NCBI GenBank assembly: GCA_973895155.1
Contig: OZ316896.1
Location: forward strand, 5,580,001-5,644,000
DNA: 64,000 nt
From: Marsupella aquatica
Lineage: Eukaryota; Marchantiophyta
Direction: 5' to 3'
The translations under genes and the position numbers were made by a program. The notes below the pieces were generated by a model. That model searched no databases. It saw only the letters and a program-made list of their open reading frames with translations, and was not told where the DNA came from. This document shows positions 25,001 to 37,326 of the stretch, one piece after another; the first letter of the stretch is position 1; each line of letters starts with the position of its first letter.

Positions 25001-28000
25001 TCTAAAACTGCTTTGGCACGTAGAGCCCACTGATCAGCCTTAGTCTCGATCAGATTCATAACGCTGTACCAATCTTTCAATGTAAAAACGAGCTCCTCGT
25101 TGGTGTTGCTGGAGAGCGCTAGATTTTCCACCACCATGCTAATGATGTAAGAAAGCTCCTGCAGACGTTCACGTAGAATTCAATTAACTTCTACCGCAAC
25201 AAAATTCTGTAACGATCACGATAGCAATTCCTCGCCAACAAGGGTAGTGGACATGTAATGTCGAACAGACATGCAAAATTAGTATTTCAGGAGGTAGACA
25301 ACATATTCATAAGATAAGACCGAAATTGCACACAGCATAAGAGCAGCTTCTAAGGTAAGATAAAGGAGCTGAGCAGACAATACTTACTTTGGGGCTTGCG
25401 TTGTTCAAAGTCTCCAAGCCTCTTTCAACAACTGTCCGGACAGTCGAGTCGAGAGCCAGGTCCAGGAAAATGATATCTCGCAAACGATCATTTCCCTTCA
25501 GGAGGTTCGGTCTCAGCTCTCTCCGTGCTTCCAACAATCCCTGTATCGTGCGAGATAACATTTCAGTTTCGCCTAGATTATAACCTTTGTAAAGTACTCC
25601 ATCAATTCATCCTATTTACATCACTCCTATTGAAAACTCTACTGGGGTGAATGTGTCATAGGACTGGAGCTCGCGGGAGTGCTATTGCTGTATTGAAACA
25701 TCAACTGTAGTGAATACTTCATATTGACCGAAGCTTGCAGGAGTGCTAATGCTGCAAATTTCAGGGAACCCATTGAAAGTACATACCTCCAATAATGGCA
25801 CGATGTCTCCCTTGTCTTCCACGCGGGACAGAACAAACCGCAACAAATCCTTCACAACACAAAGCGGATGACTAATTGAATGACTTTTCATGGTAAGGTC
25901 CGAAGACTACGTAAAATCTAAGATGTACACACACCGGAGGAAGAAAACTGACGAATGCCAATTGAAATACAAAACAAAAAAGTAGTTGAAAACACTGAAA
26001 GATACAAATTGATCCAGAGATAATTAGCAGTCTCGTCGTTACCGGTAGGTCTTGTGACAGCCCGCTGATTGGATGGATTTGAACGCCTCCCATGAAGCCC
26101 TCACCCTGTATCATGTCCTTTCAGAGATCAGCAACCGAAGTTGTTTGATAAATGCACAGAAGGAAAGGGCGGGTCAGAGGCATTCACGGATTAGTCCAGG
26201 GTATACATACATCCGCAGAATAACCCATTGCGAGTGCAATTGCAGATTCCAAGTCGGCTCCAGAATGCACAGCCTGCATCATACACGCTAGTCATTAAGC
26301 ATCACCCAGGAATCTCATTTTTTGAAAATGCGGATCAAATACAGCAGCAATTTGAAATGGAGATTGTCAAAATTCCAGAGGAAATTATGCCAACTTGGAA
26401 GTCCCGTTCCATTCTTACCTTCAAAGTACGAAGATAGTTAGTCAAGTCCCGAGTAAGGCTGTCCTTCTCTTCACGTCGTAGCTTTGGTTCAGACACTATG
26501 GGCCTATCATAGCTTCTCATCCTCTCCTTCGTGACTCCATTATCGTTCAGTGACTTCCAGTAGACATCCATGTTGAAATCAGCTGCGATGAAGTCTAGAA
26601 GAGCCTGAAACATCCAGGAAGATGTTAGTCAAAGGAAGGAAGGAAAGTTGGGGATTATGAATTGCAAACGTCAATTCCAAGTCCAGCCGAAGTGTGGGAA
26701 TGGCGCCACCTGACAGATGACTACATCGTCTGGACTGGTGTTGTTGTGAAGTTTTTGATGCCATTCTTCCATCATTCCCCCTTTAGCGTCATTGTTCCTC
26801 TGAACAACAAGAATTTCATCCCGAATTCGTTGGCCCACGTCACCTTGTCCTCCTCTACCCACGGTTGACATGATTAGCCTAACAATTTCGCGGTTTTGGG
26901 GTTGATCACGATAAGTGGACTGTAGAAGATCCGTCAACTTCTCCTGGGCAGCACTAATCTCTCTTGGCTTCACATTGTAGTTTTTGTTCCATGTCAATTG
27001 CCTGGTAGCCATGTATCGCAACCAGACAAGAATTCCGACTAATGCCAATTCTCCCTCATCCTTCGCACGTTGTGCAAATCCAGCTGTAATGTTATATCTG
27101 AGACACGAAAACGAGGTTGTATTTTAACATCTTGTATTCTTTGAAACTCTTGCTTTCAGGGTGTTTTGCAGTCGAGTACAATTTTGTTTTGCAGAGCTGG
27201 CCAACTGCTAAGACATACACTCTCACCTGAAGAACAATACTTACCGATGCATCAAGGACCGTTCAGCCTCACTTTCCTGGCTTGCAATATCCTCCAAGAA
27301 AGCTTTGGCTGTCCCGCTTCCATCTCCGAGCGCCTGGTAATTGCCGATTAAGAACCAGACCTTAGTGACAACGATCCATCTACAAAGACTGAAAGTACGA
27401 ATATACTTGGAGGAAGGATCTGAATTGCCCAGATCTGTTCATATCTGCAACAGAGTCAGAGCTCACCTTAGGTTTCTTTTGGTCAGCTGCCTTGAGAGTC
27501 ACATAGTAGTCCCCACCATTGTCTTTCCACCAATCCTCTCCAACCTTGAAAAGGCATGGCATCCCAATGTAGTCGCTGTCGCCCAAGTTGATCTCCACGG
27601 ACTGATGAAACAAAACACGACAAGGCTTAAGCTAATATCCTGCCTTTCCTAAGGCAATGAGTACCAGGTCAGATGGTACGAACGCAACCAACAAAACCTC
27701 CAAACAGAAGTCCAGCTTGGGTATAGCATGAAGGTCGACAAATAACAAATCCTCAAGGAATAATGTATTCACAAAAGCTGAGGGCATCCCGTACCGTCCT
27801 GGAATCTAAAGGAGAACACAGGAAATGGAGGAAGTTGTTGTGCTACACAGCTCATCTCAAGAGAAAGACGAAAGTTTCTCTTTCTTCAGAAAAACAACGC
27901 CATTTCAATAGATGTGAAGTACTCTGCTACGAAACTGTGTTCGTCTCAAACGTCTTTTAGCTCTCGAGAAACTAATCCTGAAGGTTCGCACATTATCCAC

Positions 28001-31000
28001 CTTTAGAAAATCTTCATTTCCATACCTTGAGAGATGCGTCGCCAGCAAAACCGTCGCTGAAAGGAGTTTGTGCGAAACCTTCGGTCAAGACGGACCCTTC
28101 GGGCACGACTTTCTCTGCGGGTGCCTGATTGTAGATGCAGGCCATTCACTTAGGGGACACTTTTGATAATTGGCCGTATTGTGCAAACTTGGTCTAGTCC
28201 GAGAAAATTGTTCAAATAAATGACAGTAAAGTAACAACCGTAAGTACTTGGGAGGTCCTAGTTTCCAGCCTTACCAGCCATTCCCTTGCATTGTTCGTCG
28301 ATACAGCCCAATGTAATGTCAGTGGGCCCTGCTGCAGATTTGTGGCCAATCTCACTTTGAGCTCTCCATCTGGATTTGTCACAAGTACCTGGTAGGATAC
28401 AAAGGGAGTGAGGGGAAAAAATTGCAGGACCCTGAAGGACAGGCAACCAGCCTCCTTGGTCACAAAAAGAAGCATAATAACCAGAACACTCAGGCGTCGT
28501 CTAGCTGCGACAAACTTAATTCTTCGTTGTAATTGTTCGATATAAGCTTACCAGAAGATCGCTGGGTCCGAGCTTGAATATTTTACGAAGAAGTATGAAA
28601 CCCTCTTCCTCTTCTTCTATAACTTTAGCTGCTGCTTCCAGGGGAGTGGGTTCCCTCGGAGGAGCAGGTGTACCTCCTTGGACTGCCCCTGTGGAGAGCT
28701 CATCCGCGCGGTTGAGAAGCTCCAATGGGTCCCTCTGCTTCCGGGTCACTTTCGAAAAGTTCATCTTTCTGCTGGATTTTCCATTATTACTTGTAGAAGG
28801 CGGTGATCTAGTGTCACTGCTGCCTCCCCCTCCAGTTAGCTTCGATCGCAGGGCATCAATTGAAAGTCCTGCAGCGACCTCCATCTGCAGATCTTTTCGA
28901 GCTGCCTCAAAATTTTCCTGGGAGCCGCATGAATGCCATGGTCAAGGAAATATAGGTACGGGTATTCCAAGAACAAAAATAAGGTCCTAAAGGTTCATGA
29001 GTTGTAACAGAAAAGGGAGTTGTCCATTTTCCGAAAGGCACTAAAGAGGTTGCGAGACTTTCTCATGCTTGGGAATCCACGATTTCTAAAACTTGGACAG
29101 CAAATATATCCCATTGACAGGCCATCCAGTGAACCAACAACGAAAACTCATCGGCTCACTCACGACCCCCGAATGATCCTTTCCCGACCATATTGAAATT
29201 CATTTATGGCGCTCAAGTGGAATGAATTGCGTTAAAATATATATATCCCTGCTCGTCTGTACAATTTCTTCAGTGTGTAACATCTGGGTTTCCCGTGCAG
29301 TTAGTACGCATTTTAGCAGCAAACCCGGGCACGAACAGTTTTACATGCACGATTCCTCCAAACTTCCTTTTGGCTGAAGGGATTTATCTGACTTAGTCTG
29401 TACCTTCTCTTGCTCGGGTGAATACATTTGTTTGCCATTCTTCTCCCAGCGTAGGTAGGACTGGATCCCAATCAGATCATCCGGAATATTCACGTCGAAG
29501 CCAGGATTCGGAAGCTCTACACGGTAGTTCCCGCCATTGTTCTTGAACCTAAAGTAGAGCACCGATGCCAAAAAGAGTGTGACCGCACAACATTTTCGTG
29601 GGTGTCCAAGATCACCTACAAGTAATGCAATTCTGTAGCTTCTCTCTTGAGGTTGGTACCTATATCATCTGAATCTTTTGGATGACATTTCTACAGTGCA
29701 AGAGGCTGAACTGAATGTAACGACTCAATTGAAACCCCTTACCATCGATCGCTGTTATCTTCTTTGAGGAGGAACTCGATTGCGTTGAATGCAGCATCCT
29801 CGAGATCAACTCGAACGAAGGCTCGGTCTCCGTCCTGAAAAATACATGTTTAGGAGAAGATGCAATGGGAAGCTTCCATACTTTAACAGATAAATAGATA
29901 CCAGCAACAGAAACGTACTAGGAACTAGCTCAACTCAACTAAGCTGCAGCACCTGGAATCGGAGGGGAGGGGAGGGGAGGGGAGGGGAGGTATAGACTAC
30001 CTTCACGAATCGCGACTGTACTGCTTGATTCTGAAAGTCCCAAGAATCAGCCGGTCTTCGATTCGGAAGATACCACTTGCTGCGCATAACATTGAGATCG
30101 GAATGAGATCATGCCCTTGGAGAAGTAAGGGCATTTGACAAACATGGGAAAAATCGTACACACTATGGAATGCTAGGATCTAGACGGGAGTGGTCACGTG
30201 ATATTTTACCCTTTTCCAGGCTTGGTCGCACCCCAGTGAAGAATCAGGGATGACACATTGCTGGAGGTAACTTCTAACTCAACAAATGCTGGTGATCCAG
30301 GAGCTCCACTGGATGTTTTGACCTGCAAAAGTCCGCGCAAAAAATCAGAATAAACCCTGGGTACGGCACGTCCGTAGGCAATGCTCTAGGGTAAGAGCTG
30401 CAAGAACAGATAGTCCAATTCACAAGATACGCCAATGGGCAAAGACCATGCTTCAGAGAAACCCCATTCCATTACTGACATGACAACCAGTAAGGAATGC
30501 CACAAGAATTGCCGTCTACTGAGATGCGGTTTGGATCATGATTATGCCACATCCTCATTCAGACCCAAAAGAGCGGAAACCGGTCAAAGCCCACCTTTAA
30601 ATTTCCAGCTCCTCCTTCAAGCTGATACTCGCCAACGACCTGGACGTACAATCACAAGTTAGGGATATTAGCAATGAAACCTTTAAGAAGAAGCCCCGAT
30701 ACCTCAAGCTATAGTAGAGGATCACAGAATGATTGGACGCGAATGTTATCCCCTGTATGATCTGTTCGACACAAAACACAATCTTCAAGCATCACTCGGA
30801 TGCAATTGGGGAGTTCATATGATTTTCTGGAAGTTTGGGGGGAAAACGTCGCTTCTAGAGCTGCAGAGTAAAAAGGACAGATAATCCGGCCGGTGGTCCA
30901 TTCATGGATGTACTTTAGTAATTAGTCAAGTTCTTCTGTGTACATGGGGTATGCATTCATTCAATAGAGAGCTCAATATATTTCAACAGAGTTCTGATCA

Positions 31001-31777
31001 AGCCTTTAGCGCCCATCGTATTATCTTCTTAGGCTTGGAGAAACTCGTGGCCCCATAATAACCGAACCGTGCTCTGGCCATTCTCACGCGCCATCTGCAC
31101 TGGTCGGAGGCACATATCGCATCACAGCTCAGCTTTAGGGACTCAAATCTCAAGGTTTCTGGGTTTCATTCTCTGTGATTATGTTTATGTTCCGTTCAGA
31201 CGTAGAAAACATATTCGGACGATGAACAATCTAGGACCCGGCATTGCATGCCACAAGTCTTAGATCACAGATTTCACGCCGAGAACTGCAACACCTTCCC
31301 TGCAGACTATGTCAGATGTCTTTGAATTCCTAAGCTGTGGCACAGGCATGTAAAACGTTTATTCGTGGGCGCTTAACACAACGCCCTTTGCGCTGTAGGA
31401 CGGAAAAGAGTTCTTACCTCATCAACCGGGGCATCGACAGCGATGGCTGCGCGAGGCATGACTCCGCCCCTTCTACTCACGCCCCTCGCATTATCGAATC
31501 TGGAGGAGGCCGTCAAGGAAGGGAGGCCTCTTGCGAAGTAGGTGTTTCTCTTGAGAGAAGACGCATTCGCTGCGCCCGCAGAGGACGACAACAAGCGCGA
31601 CGCCCCACACGCAGAGCAGGAGGAGGCGGGGAAATCCACCACATGCGCGCGTCCTATTTGCGCTCCTCTGCTGCTGCTGCTCAATGCTCCGCTCTGCTCC
31701 GTCTTCGCATGACTAGCGGTCGGACATAGCGCCAAAGGCTGAATTGTCGCCGCTACCGCAAACCCACAGCCCTGCAT
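22063..31777 (-). CDS. GWD1: Alpha-glucan, water dikinase, plastidial
   Basis: GWD phosphorylates starch glucose units at C6 using the beta-phosphate of ATP, in plastids. I could assemble 24 exons, all with GT-AG introns and consistent phase, giving about 1,432 residues (Arabidopsis GWD1 has about 1,400). Exons (boundaries good to about 1 bp): 31418-31777, 30595-30639, 30210-30322, 30001-30079, 29743-29834, 29404-29548, 28552-28917, 28275-28388, 28026-28124, 27467-27601, 27245-27333, 26710-27097, 26419-26604, 26211-26273, 26043-26105, 25787-25849, 25388-25540, 24898-25158, 24656-24762, 24324-24537, 23808-23911, 23045-23690, 22654-22862, 22063-22267. Exon 1 is a Ser/Ala/Arg-rich transit peptide. 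Two CBM45-like modules follow (SLILHWGATKPGKGKW; LTLHWAVS with DWWKDNGGDYYV). The catalytic phospho-His lies in LSHVSVRAR (about residue 1036). The nucleotide-binding part has IIFRSDSNGEDLEGYAGAG and ends in YIVQTRPQM. The redox CFATC motif reads LFATC. No break was found. Confidence 0.96.
29961..29991. repeat. GGGGA microsatellite in a GWD intron
   Basis: Five to six GGAGG/GGGGA units in tandem lie inside the intron between exons 4 and 5. Confidence 0.9.
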
Positions 31778-32140
31778 TCTGGATAGAATCTCCTCGTCTG
31801 CTTCTTCTTAAAATCTATGTGCTCGAAAAGAGAAATCGAAAGAATTGAAGTCTGCAACGCTGAAACGCTCGGTCTGTCCGACTCGTTTCGTTCTGGTACA
31901 AGCTCTCTTCGCCCTCTGCTGCTGCTACTGCTTGGGTGGAGAGCAATCACGCTCTACAGCCCTGCATTCTGGATAGAATCCTCCTCTTCTTCGTCTTCTT
32001 AAAATCTACCTACTCAAAAAGAGGAAATCAAAAACATTGCAGTCCGCAACACTGAAACCCTGTGTCCGTCCGATTCGTTTCCCTCTCATACAAAGCTCTC
32101 GTCGCCCTCTGCCGCTGCTCCTGCATGGGCGGTGAGGAAT
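31761..32140. repeat. 190-bp tandem duplication across the GWD start codon
   Basis: The phrase CAGCCCTGCATTCTGGATAG occurs at 31767 and again at 31957, followed in each copy by TCTTCTTAAAATCTA, a GAAATC..AA.AA.ATTG.AGTC block and CTCT..CGCCCTCTGC. The copies differ at many positions. The first copy contains the GWD start codon (31777). Confidence 0.8.
31950..31967 (-). promoter_or_regulatory. Upstream ORF (6 codons) in the GWD leader
   Basis: The duplicated start region places a second ATG at 31967 that reads MQGCRA and then TGA. The real GWD start reads MQGCGFAVA. If transcription begins upstream of this point, the mini-ORF would precede the main frame by 172 bp and could reduce its translation. 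The transcription start is not known. Confidence 0.4.
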
Positions 32141-32457
32141 CAAGACAATTAGTTCCTTCGCTCGATGCTTCGGGGCTCAAAATCGGAATCAAATCGGAGT
32201 CAAAAACTCACCGAAATGCGTCCCGAAGTCCGAATTCCGCGACCGAATCGTGAGGTTTCACTCCGTTCTCAAGAGGGCAGGTGCGAATTCGTGTGGAAGG
32301 GAATCATGCAGCTCTCCGTCACCTGGCTCACTCCCAATCTCCTCCGCGAAGAGGCGCGGATGATCCCCCCTTTTCTAGCTGGGCCCGGCAGATGGGCCTC
32401 ACAATCCTCCCCCGATGTCTCCTCCCTCTCTTTTTTTTCGCTTGCTCGTCCTGTTCG

Positions 32458-32491
32458 CTCTCCTCTCCTCTCCTCTCCTCTCCTCTCCTCG
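32458..32491. repeat. TCTCC microsatellite
   Basis: Six tandem CTCTC/TCTCC units. A poly-C run lies nearby at about 32644-32654. Confidence 0.9.
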
Positions 32492-32734
32492 ACTCGTCTC
32501 CGTTTTCTACGGTGGCATACGTAACACGTGATGAAAGAAGCCCTTTTCCCTGCCCCCAGCCCGTCAATCGTTATTTCATCTGCCCTGCCCAACAGCCCGC
32601 CATCTCGACACCTTTGCTTTCAAGACATTTATTTGATGGACCGCCCCCCCCCCCAAAGCAAAGTTTTCTCTCCAAGTCTCCAACCAACCCTATGAGCTTT
32701 TGGATACGTCAATTTAAAGTCTAACAAAGGTCTG

Positions 32735-33393
32735 GATCACTTGTGGGGTCCATCCAGGACACTTTTAGTTTTAGGGGTCCATTGAGTAAATGTCTCTTTG
32801 TTTTTACCCCAACCCCCTCAACCCCAAGCATAAGGTTTTTTTCTCCTATGAATTTTTTTGGCTTAGGAGCTCGAGTGAGGATGATGGACCCCCAAAATGA
32901 GAAGTGTTACTTGGCGGACCTCATGCGTGATCCAGAATGTTGATAGATGTTCACATGTTGATAGATGTTCAATTGATCTATCCAAACCCTCATGGGGATG
33001 GTTGGGGATAAAACTTTGGTTTGGGGATACATTAAGTACATGTCTCCTTGAGAGACATTTACAAGATGGGCCCCCAAAATAAAAGTCTTACTTGATGGAC
33101 ATCATGAGTGATCCAGACCATTGATAGATCAACCTTCAATTGACTCACCCACGAACTCATGGGGTTGGTTTGGGAGAAAACCTTGGTTTGGGGGTCCACC
33201 AAGTAAATGTACCCCAACTGTGTTGCCTGTTCCTTGAATGTAAATAGAGGTAAGCCTTACCCCCCTTGGTAAAGGTTTTCTTGGCCATGAATGTTTTCAG
33301 CTTAATTGGGAGCTTAATAGCTTGAGTCCCAAGTGTGCTACCGGTTCTTTGAATGTAAATAGCAGTCAGCCTTACCCCATGCGAGTAAAGTTC
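32735..33393. repeat. Degenerate repeat array that served as gypsy insertion target
   Basis: The phrases GGGTCCA.C.AGTAAATGT, CTCATGGGG.TGGTT.GGG and GAATGTAAATAG..GTAAGCCTTACCCC recur two or three times. TGTTGATAGATGTTCA is directly duplicated at about 32938-32970. A unit reading GTAAAGG..TTTCTTGGCCATGAATG (about 33275-33300) is a paralogue of the empty gypsy target. The family resembles the array at 56372-56795 in wording (GGGTCCATCAAGTA). Confidence 0.6.
33390..33393. repeat. Left gypsy target duplication, GTTC
   Basis: GTTC (or AGTTC, 33389-33393) borders the left element end TGTCG and recurs at 42371-42374 (42370-42374) beside the right end. Joining the flanks gives GTAAAGTTCTCTTCTGGCC, which matches the neighbouring repeat unit GTAAAGGTTTTCTTGGCC. 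Confidence 0.75.
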
Positions 33394-33858
33394 TGTCGTG
33401 CGCATACATATCGCTACACAACATACATCGCTTGTCACATACATCCAGACATAGTCACACTGCCACATCACAAACACAAGATAATGGAATACAAGTGGAA
33501 CTCATGTCCACACATGTCCAAAACCCACAATAATCTCAACACAATCGACACAACGATCCCGGTCAACAATACCCCATCGATCCCGCACCAATCCGATCAC
33601 ACACGTATGTCAAGCCAACGCACCTTGCACTACTCAAGGAATCCACGTTACACAAGCGGAGCTCACAGCCACCATAGCCACTCAAGCTCCTCTCTCTCCA
33701 AGGCTCAACATTGAAAGATGACCTTTCAATGTCTCACAAGTGAGAAGTACCCTCTCACACAAACCTGACGGAACCTTATCGGCTCCAATAGCACTCATAC
33801 CAAACGTACATACTCTAATAGCATGATATACTACTACACTACTCAGAATGGTGTGACA
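33394..33858 (-). repeat. 3' LTR of the gypsy element
   Basis: On the minus strand it begins TGTCACACC and ends GCGCACGACA, so it has TG..CA ends. It consists of a 331-bp part shared with the 5' side (33531-33861) and a 137-bp part (33394-33530) that is repeated at 33861-33997 but absent from the 5' side. Confidence 0.65.
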
Positions 33859-33860
33859 GT

Positions 33861-33997
33861 TGTTGTGCGCATACATATCGCTACACAACATACATCGCTT
33901 GTCACATACATCCAAACATAGTCACACTGCCACATCACAAACACAAGAGAATGGAATACAAGTGGAACTCATGTCCACACATGTCCAAAACCCACAA
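33861..33997 (-). repeat. Extra 137-bp copy of the LTR end next to the polypurine tract
   Basis: This segment matches 33394-33530 with three mismatches and also has TG..CA-like ends (TGTGGG..CAACA on the minus strand). It directly abuts the polypurine tract, so the functional 3' LTR may have started here. Confidence 0.7.
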
Positions 33998-34000
33998 TCG

Positions 34001-34010
34001 CCCCCCTAGC
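34001..34010 (-). promoter_or_regulatory. Polypurine tract for plus-strand priming
   Basis: The minus strand reads GCTAGGGGGG followed by CGAT and TGTGGG, the expected position and composition of a retrotransposon polypurine tract just before a 3' LTR. Confidence 0.6.
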
Positions 34011-34171
34011 TGGGAGTAAGGTCCCCTAACTCTAGCTAGCCATGAGTTCTACAAGGTTGATATACACCTTTTTAGGTGTGAAGATCAGGAGGCCGGGTGC
34101 AAGTGAGCCCCATCGATCACCTACCTGCAATCCATATCTGCCAAGAGAACACAAATGATAACTAGTCGGCT

Positions 34172-35712
34172 TCACCGACACTGAGGACACAACCATGATC
34201 CACTAGGAATCACCTGCAATGGTGGTGTCAAACATGACATGTGCCATCCTCTAGAACACTTATCACAATCAACATAGTAGTTGCTCCCTGAGCAGATCCA
34301 CACAACATACATTTCAAGCCAGCACGAATATGTGCCAAGCTTGGATCTACTGTACCATCAATGTTGGGAAGGTGACATGGTGCACAGTTGCGCACATGAT
34401 CCTTCCAAACCATACCATCGCGTCCCTCCAACATCAGGACACCAGAAGGCAACACTTCACGCACACGTAAGATTGTCCGGTCTGCGGTCACATCAAGTAT
34501 CGTGGGTGCTGTCTGCTGCAAATAAATATAATCACCAAGATGAAATCGCCGAATGCTTGCACGGTAACCTCCTCCACGAATAGTGGCATACCTCAAAGTA
34601 TCACGATGTTGGGCAATGGCAAGGTTGTCGAAAGCCATGGGCATCACTCGCTGAAATACCCGTGCTCTCTCTGAACACACCTTGACCCAAACATCAGGAT
34701 CATCCAAGTTCACAACTGATGCAGCACCACGACGAATAACTGCTGGCAAATCTGGCTCTCTACCATAGAGCAAAAAGTAAGGTGAGAAGGATGCAAGTGA
34801 TGCTTGCCGATTGAAACGGTAGCCCATAGCTAACCAAGGTAGCTGGAGATCTCAATCTCCCAGATGACCAACCTGCAAGCCATACTTACGCAATCCTCTT
34901 TTCATAGTTTGCACAACTCTCTCAACTAACCCATCTGCCTCAGGATGATCACGAGAGGTAGTACGATGATCAATCAGAGCTTGTTCACACAAACTCTCAA
35001 ACTCTCCACGGAACTCAGTTCCCTGATCAGTCAACACCTCAGCTGGTGCTCCAAAATGACTGAGTACACGATCCAAAAATATAGCAGCAACTCCTCCACT
35101 GGCTTTATCTGGCAACGCCACTAGCTCAATCCACTTGGAGAAGTGCTCCACCATGACCAAAACATACCGATTATGACGTTGGGTAAGAGGTAATGGACCA
35201 GCAAAATCCAAACTCCAACGATATCCCAAACCCATGATCGGCAACGGGTGCAATTGGAGAGTGGGAGCATTAAATGATGCTCTCACTCTGTCACATACCA
35301 CACATTTAGCTATCAACTGCTGGACATGAGTGTGCATACCATGCCACCAATACTGTGTCTGCAGCAAGCTGTAAGTGCACTTTATACCAAAGTGACCCAA
35401 CTCCTCGTGCGCATGTCGCACCAAATGTACTCTTTGTGATGGTTTTGGGACCACCAACACTCTACCATCATGCAATACTCTCAAAAGATGGTTTCCCTCC
35501 CATCGAAACCTCTTGGCTCTCTGTAGAACCCTGTCACGTTCCTTGGCATCAACACTGCCAACAATAGAACCACTGCGCAGATATTCCAACACTCTCACAT
35601 CATTGTGAATATCTTGCTGTCCAGTAGTTACCTCACTAACATCCACATCTGAAGACTCATCATCCACTCCATCCAATGAGGTAGAGTCCACAGATCCATT
35701 GTATGCTGGCAC
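34172..35712 (-). pseudogene. Gypsy integrase with C-terminal PHD finger (broken)
   Basis: The zinc-binding HHCC part reads VHLVRHAHEELGHFG and CVVCDRVRA. The core has SLDFAGPLP, LTDQGTEF and a DGLVERV block supplying the DDE residues. A TGG-to-TGA stop lies at about 34849 (GDxDLQLPWLAMGY). The frame continues through a basic C-terminal region with WKDHVRNCAPCHLP. From 34311 it reads CMLCGSAQGATTML. After a one-base frame change near 34265 it reads CDKCSRGWHMSCL, TPPL and WLCPQC, ending at the TGA at 34172-34174. Together these give a C4HC3 PHD finger (C..C, C..C, H..C, C..C). Integrase inserts the cDNA; PHD fingers usually read the histone H3 tail. The PHD finger occupies the place where many gypsy integrases have a chromodomain. 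Confidence 0.85.
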
Positions 35713-37239
35713 CCAACAAAGAAAGGCAGATGCATGTCATGTTGGCACCATCTCCTTATCTGACTCATCATTCCATCTGGCTCCAGTCTCATCTTGCTGA
35801 CTGGTACATGGATTGCGGCTTAATCCATCTGCATCCAAGTTCATTTTTCCAGGCCTATGCACCACCTGGAAATCATACTCCTGTAACAACAATGCCCATC
35901 ATGCAAGCTTCCCTGTAAGCTTGTCAAACTCCATTAACCACTTAAGAGGCTGATGATCAGTGATCAAGGTGAAGGGGTTACCAAACAAGTAACAACAAAA
36001 GTGTGCAACAGCCCACACTGCTGCCAAACACTCTCCCTCATAAGAGCTATACTTAGCCTCTGCTGAATTGTTTGATCTACTGGCATAAGCCATAACAAAC
36101 TCATTCCCCTCATCATCCTTCTGAGTCAGCACTGCTCCAAGTCCTACTCCACTCCAATCAGTGTGTAGCTGAAATGGTCTGCCTGAAATGGGTCTTCTCA
36201 AAATAGGGGATGATGCCAACCTTTGCTTCAACTCCTGAAAGGCATGCTCCTGGTCATCACCCCAAATCCATTCCTGATCCAACTTAGTGAGTATGGTCAA
36301 AGGTTTAGCAAGCTGGCTAAATCCTTTAACATACCTCCTGTAGTAGCTCACCAATCCCAAGAATGCACGAACTCTACTCACATCAGTAGGACAAGGAATC
36401 TGTGTAATGGCCTCCACTTTAGTCTGCTGTACACCCAATCCCCCTGGGTATATAGTGTGGCCCAAATACTCAATCTGGTCTTGGAAGAACTTACACTTGC
36501 CAGGATGGAGCTTCAACCCATGTGCTCTCAATCTCTCCAACACAATTTGCAAGTGCTGCTGATGTTCTTCCACAGTAGAAGAATAGACCAAAATATCATC
36601 AATATAACATCTAACAAAATCCAAACCTGCAAGGATTTGATCCATAACTCTCTGGAACTCAGCTGGTGCATTCTTCAACCCAAATGGTAAGAATAACCAC
36701 TGATACAAACGATCTTTGCCATAAGAATCAATCCCCCAGAATGTTGTCTTGGACCTGTCAGTATGCCTAATTGGAAGCTGATGGTACCCGGCCCTCAGAT
36801 CCAATGAACTGAAAACCTTTGCATGCCCCACAGCATCAAAGATCTCCTCAGGTGTGGGCATGGTATATCGATCAGATTTTGTCTGGCGATTAATAGGTCT
36901 GTAATCACCACACATGCGTCTATCTGTGTAATTGCCATGCACATCCTTCTTGGCTGGCATCACTGTGGCAGATGCATACTCCCCATATGAAATCTCCACC
37001 AATCCAGCCTCCAACAAATCTTGAGTTCCGCTTTGAATCAGAGCTCTCTCCATGTCACTATAACGGTATGGTCTACGAAAGACTGGCGCATCAATCTGAA
37101 TACCAAGGCCCTTCAGTGTCCCCAAATCCTTCATGCTGAATGCAAAACAATTCCAATAACTCTTCAGGAATCGATGCATGCGACGTCTCTCCTCCCCTGT
37201 TAACTTAGGGCCAAGCTGTGGTTCCCAACTCTCCACCAA
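35713..37239 (-). pseudogene. Gypsy reverse transcriptase and RNase H (broken)
   Basis: The frame is the same as for the methyltransferase C-terminus and integrase. The RT has RRMCGDYRPINRQTKSDRY, VFSSLDLRAGYHQL, FLPFGLKNAPAEFQRVM and the catalytic YIDDILVYS. The connection region has YLGHTIYPGGLGV and VRAFLGLVSYYRRYVKGF. RNase H starts with FQLHTDWSGVGLGAVL, where the family usually has TDAS, and includes SSYEGECLAAVWAV and FTLITDHQPLKWL. The open frame ends at the TGA at about 35896 (KLTGKLA then WALLLQEYDF), which fits CGA to TGA; a second TGA follows near 35737. Two TAG codons (about 37324 and 37288) separate it from the methyltransferase. Confidence 0.93.
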
Positions 37240-37326
37240 ATCCCTAATATCTCTTTGTAGGGTAGAAGAGATGGCCGATGATTGCTATTTAGCAGTAGAT
37301 TGAGCAGTCCCTTCCTGCTCAACAAT

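Noticed and set aside
31337-31729. 130-codon plus-strand frame over the GWD first exon
   Set aside because: It is the complement of the transit-peptide exon, whose splice junction and phase fit the rest of GWD.
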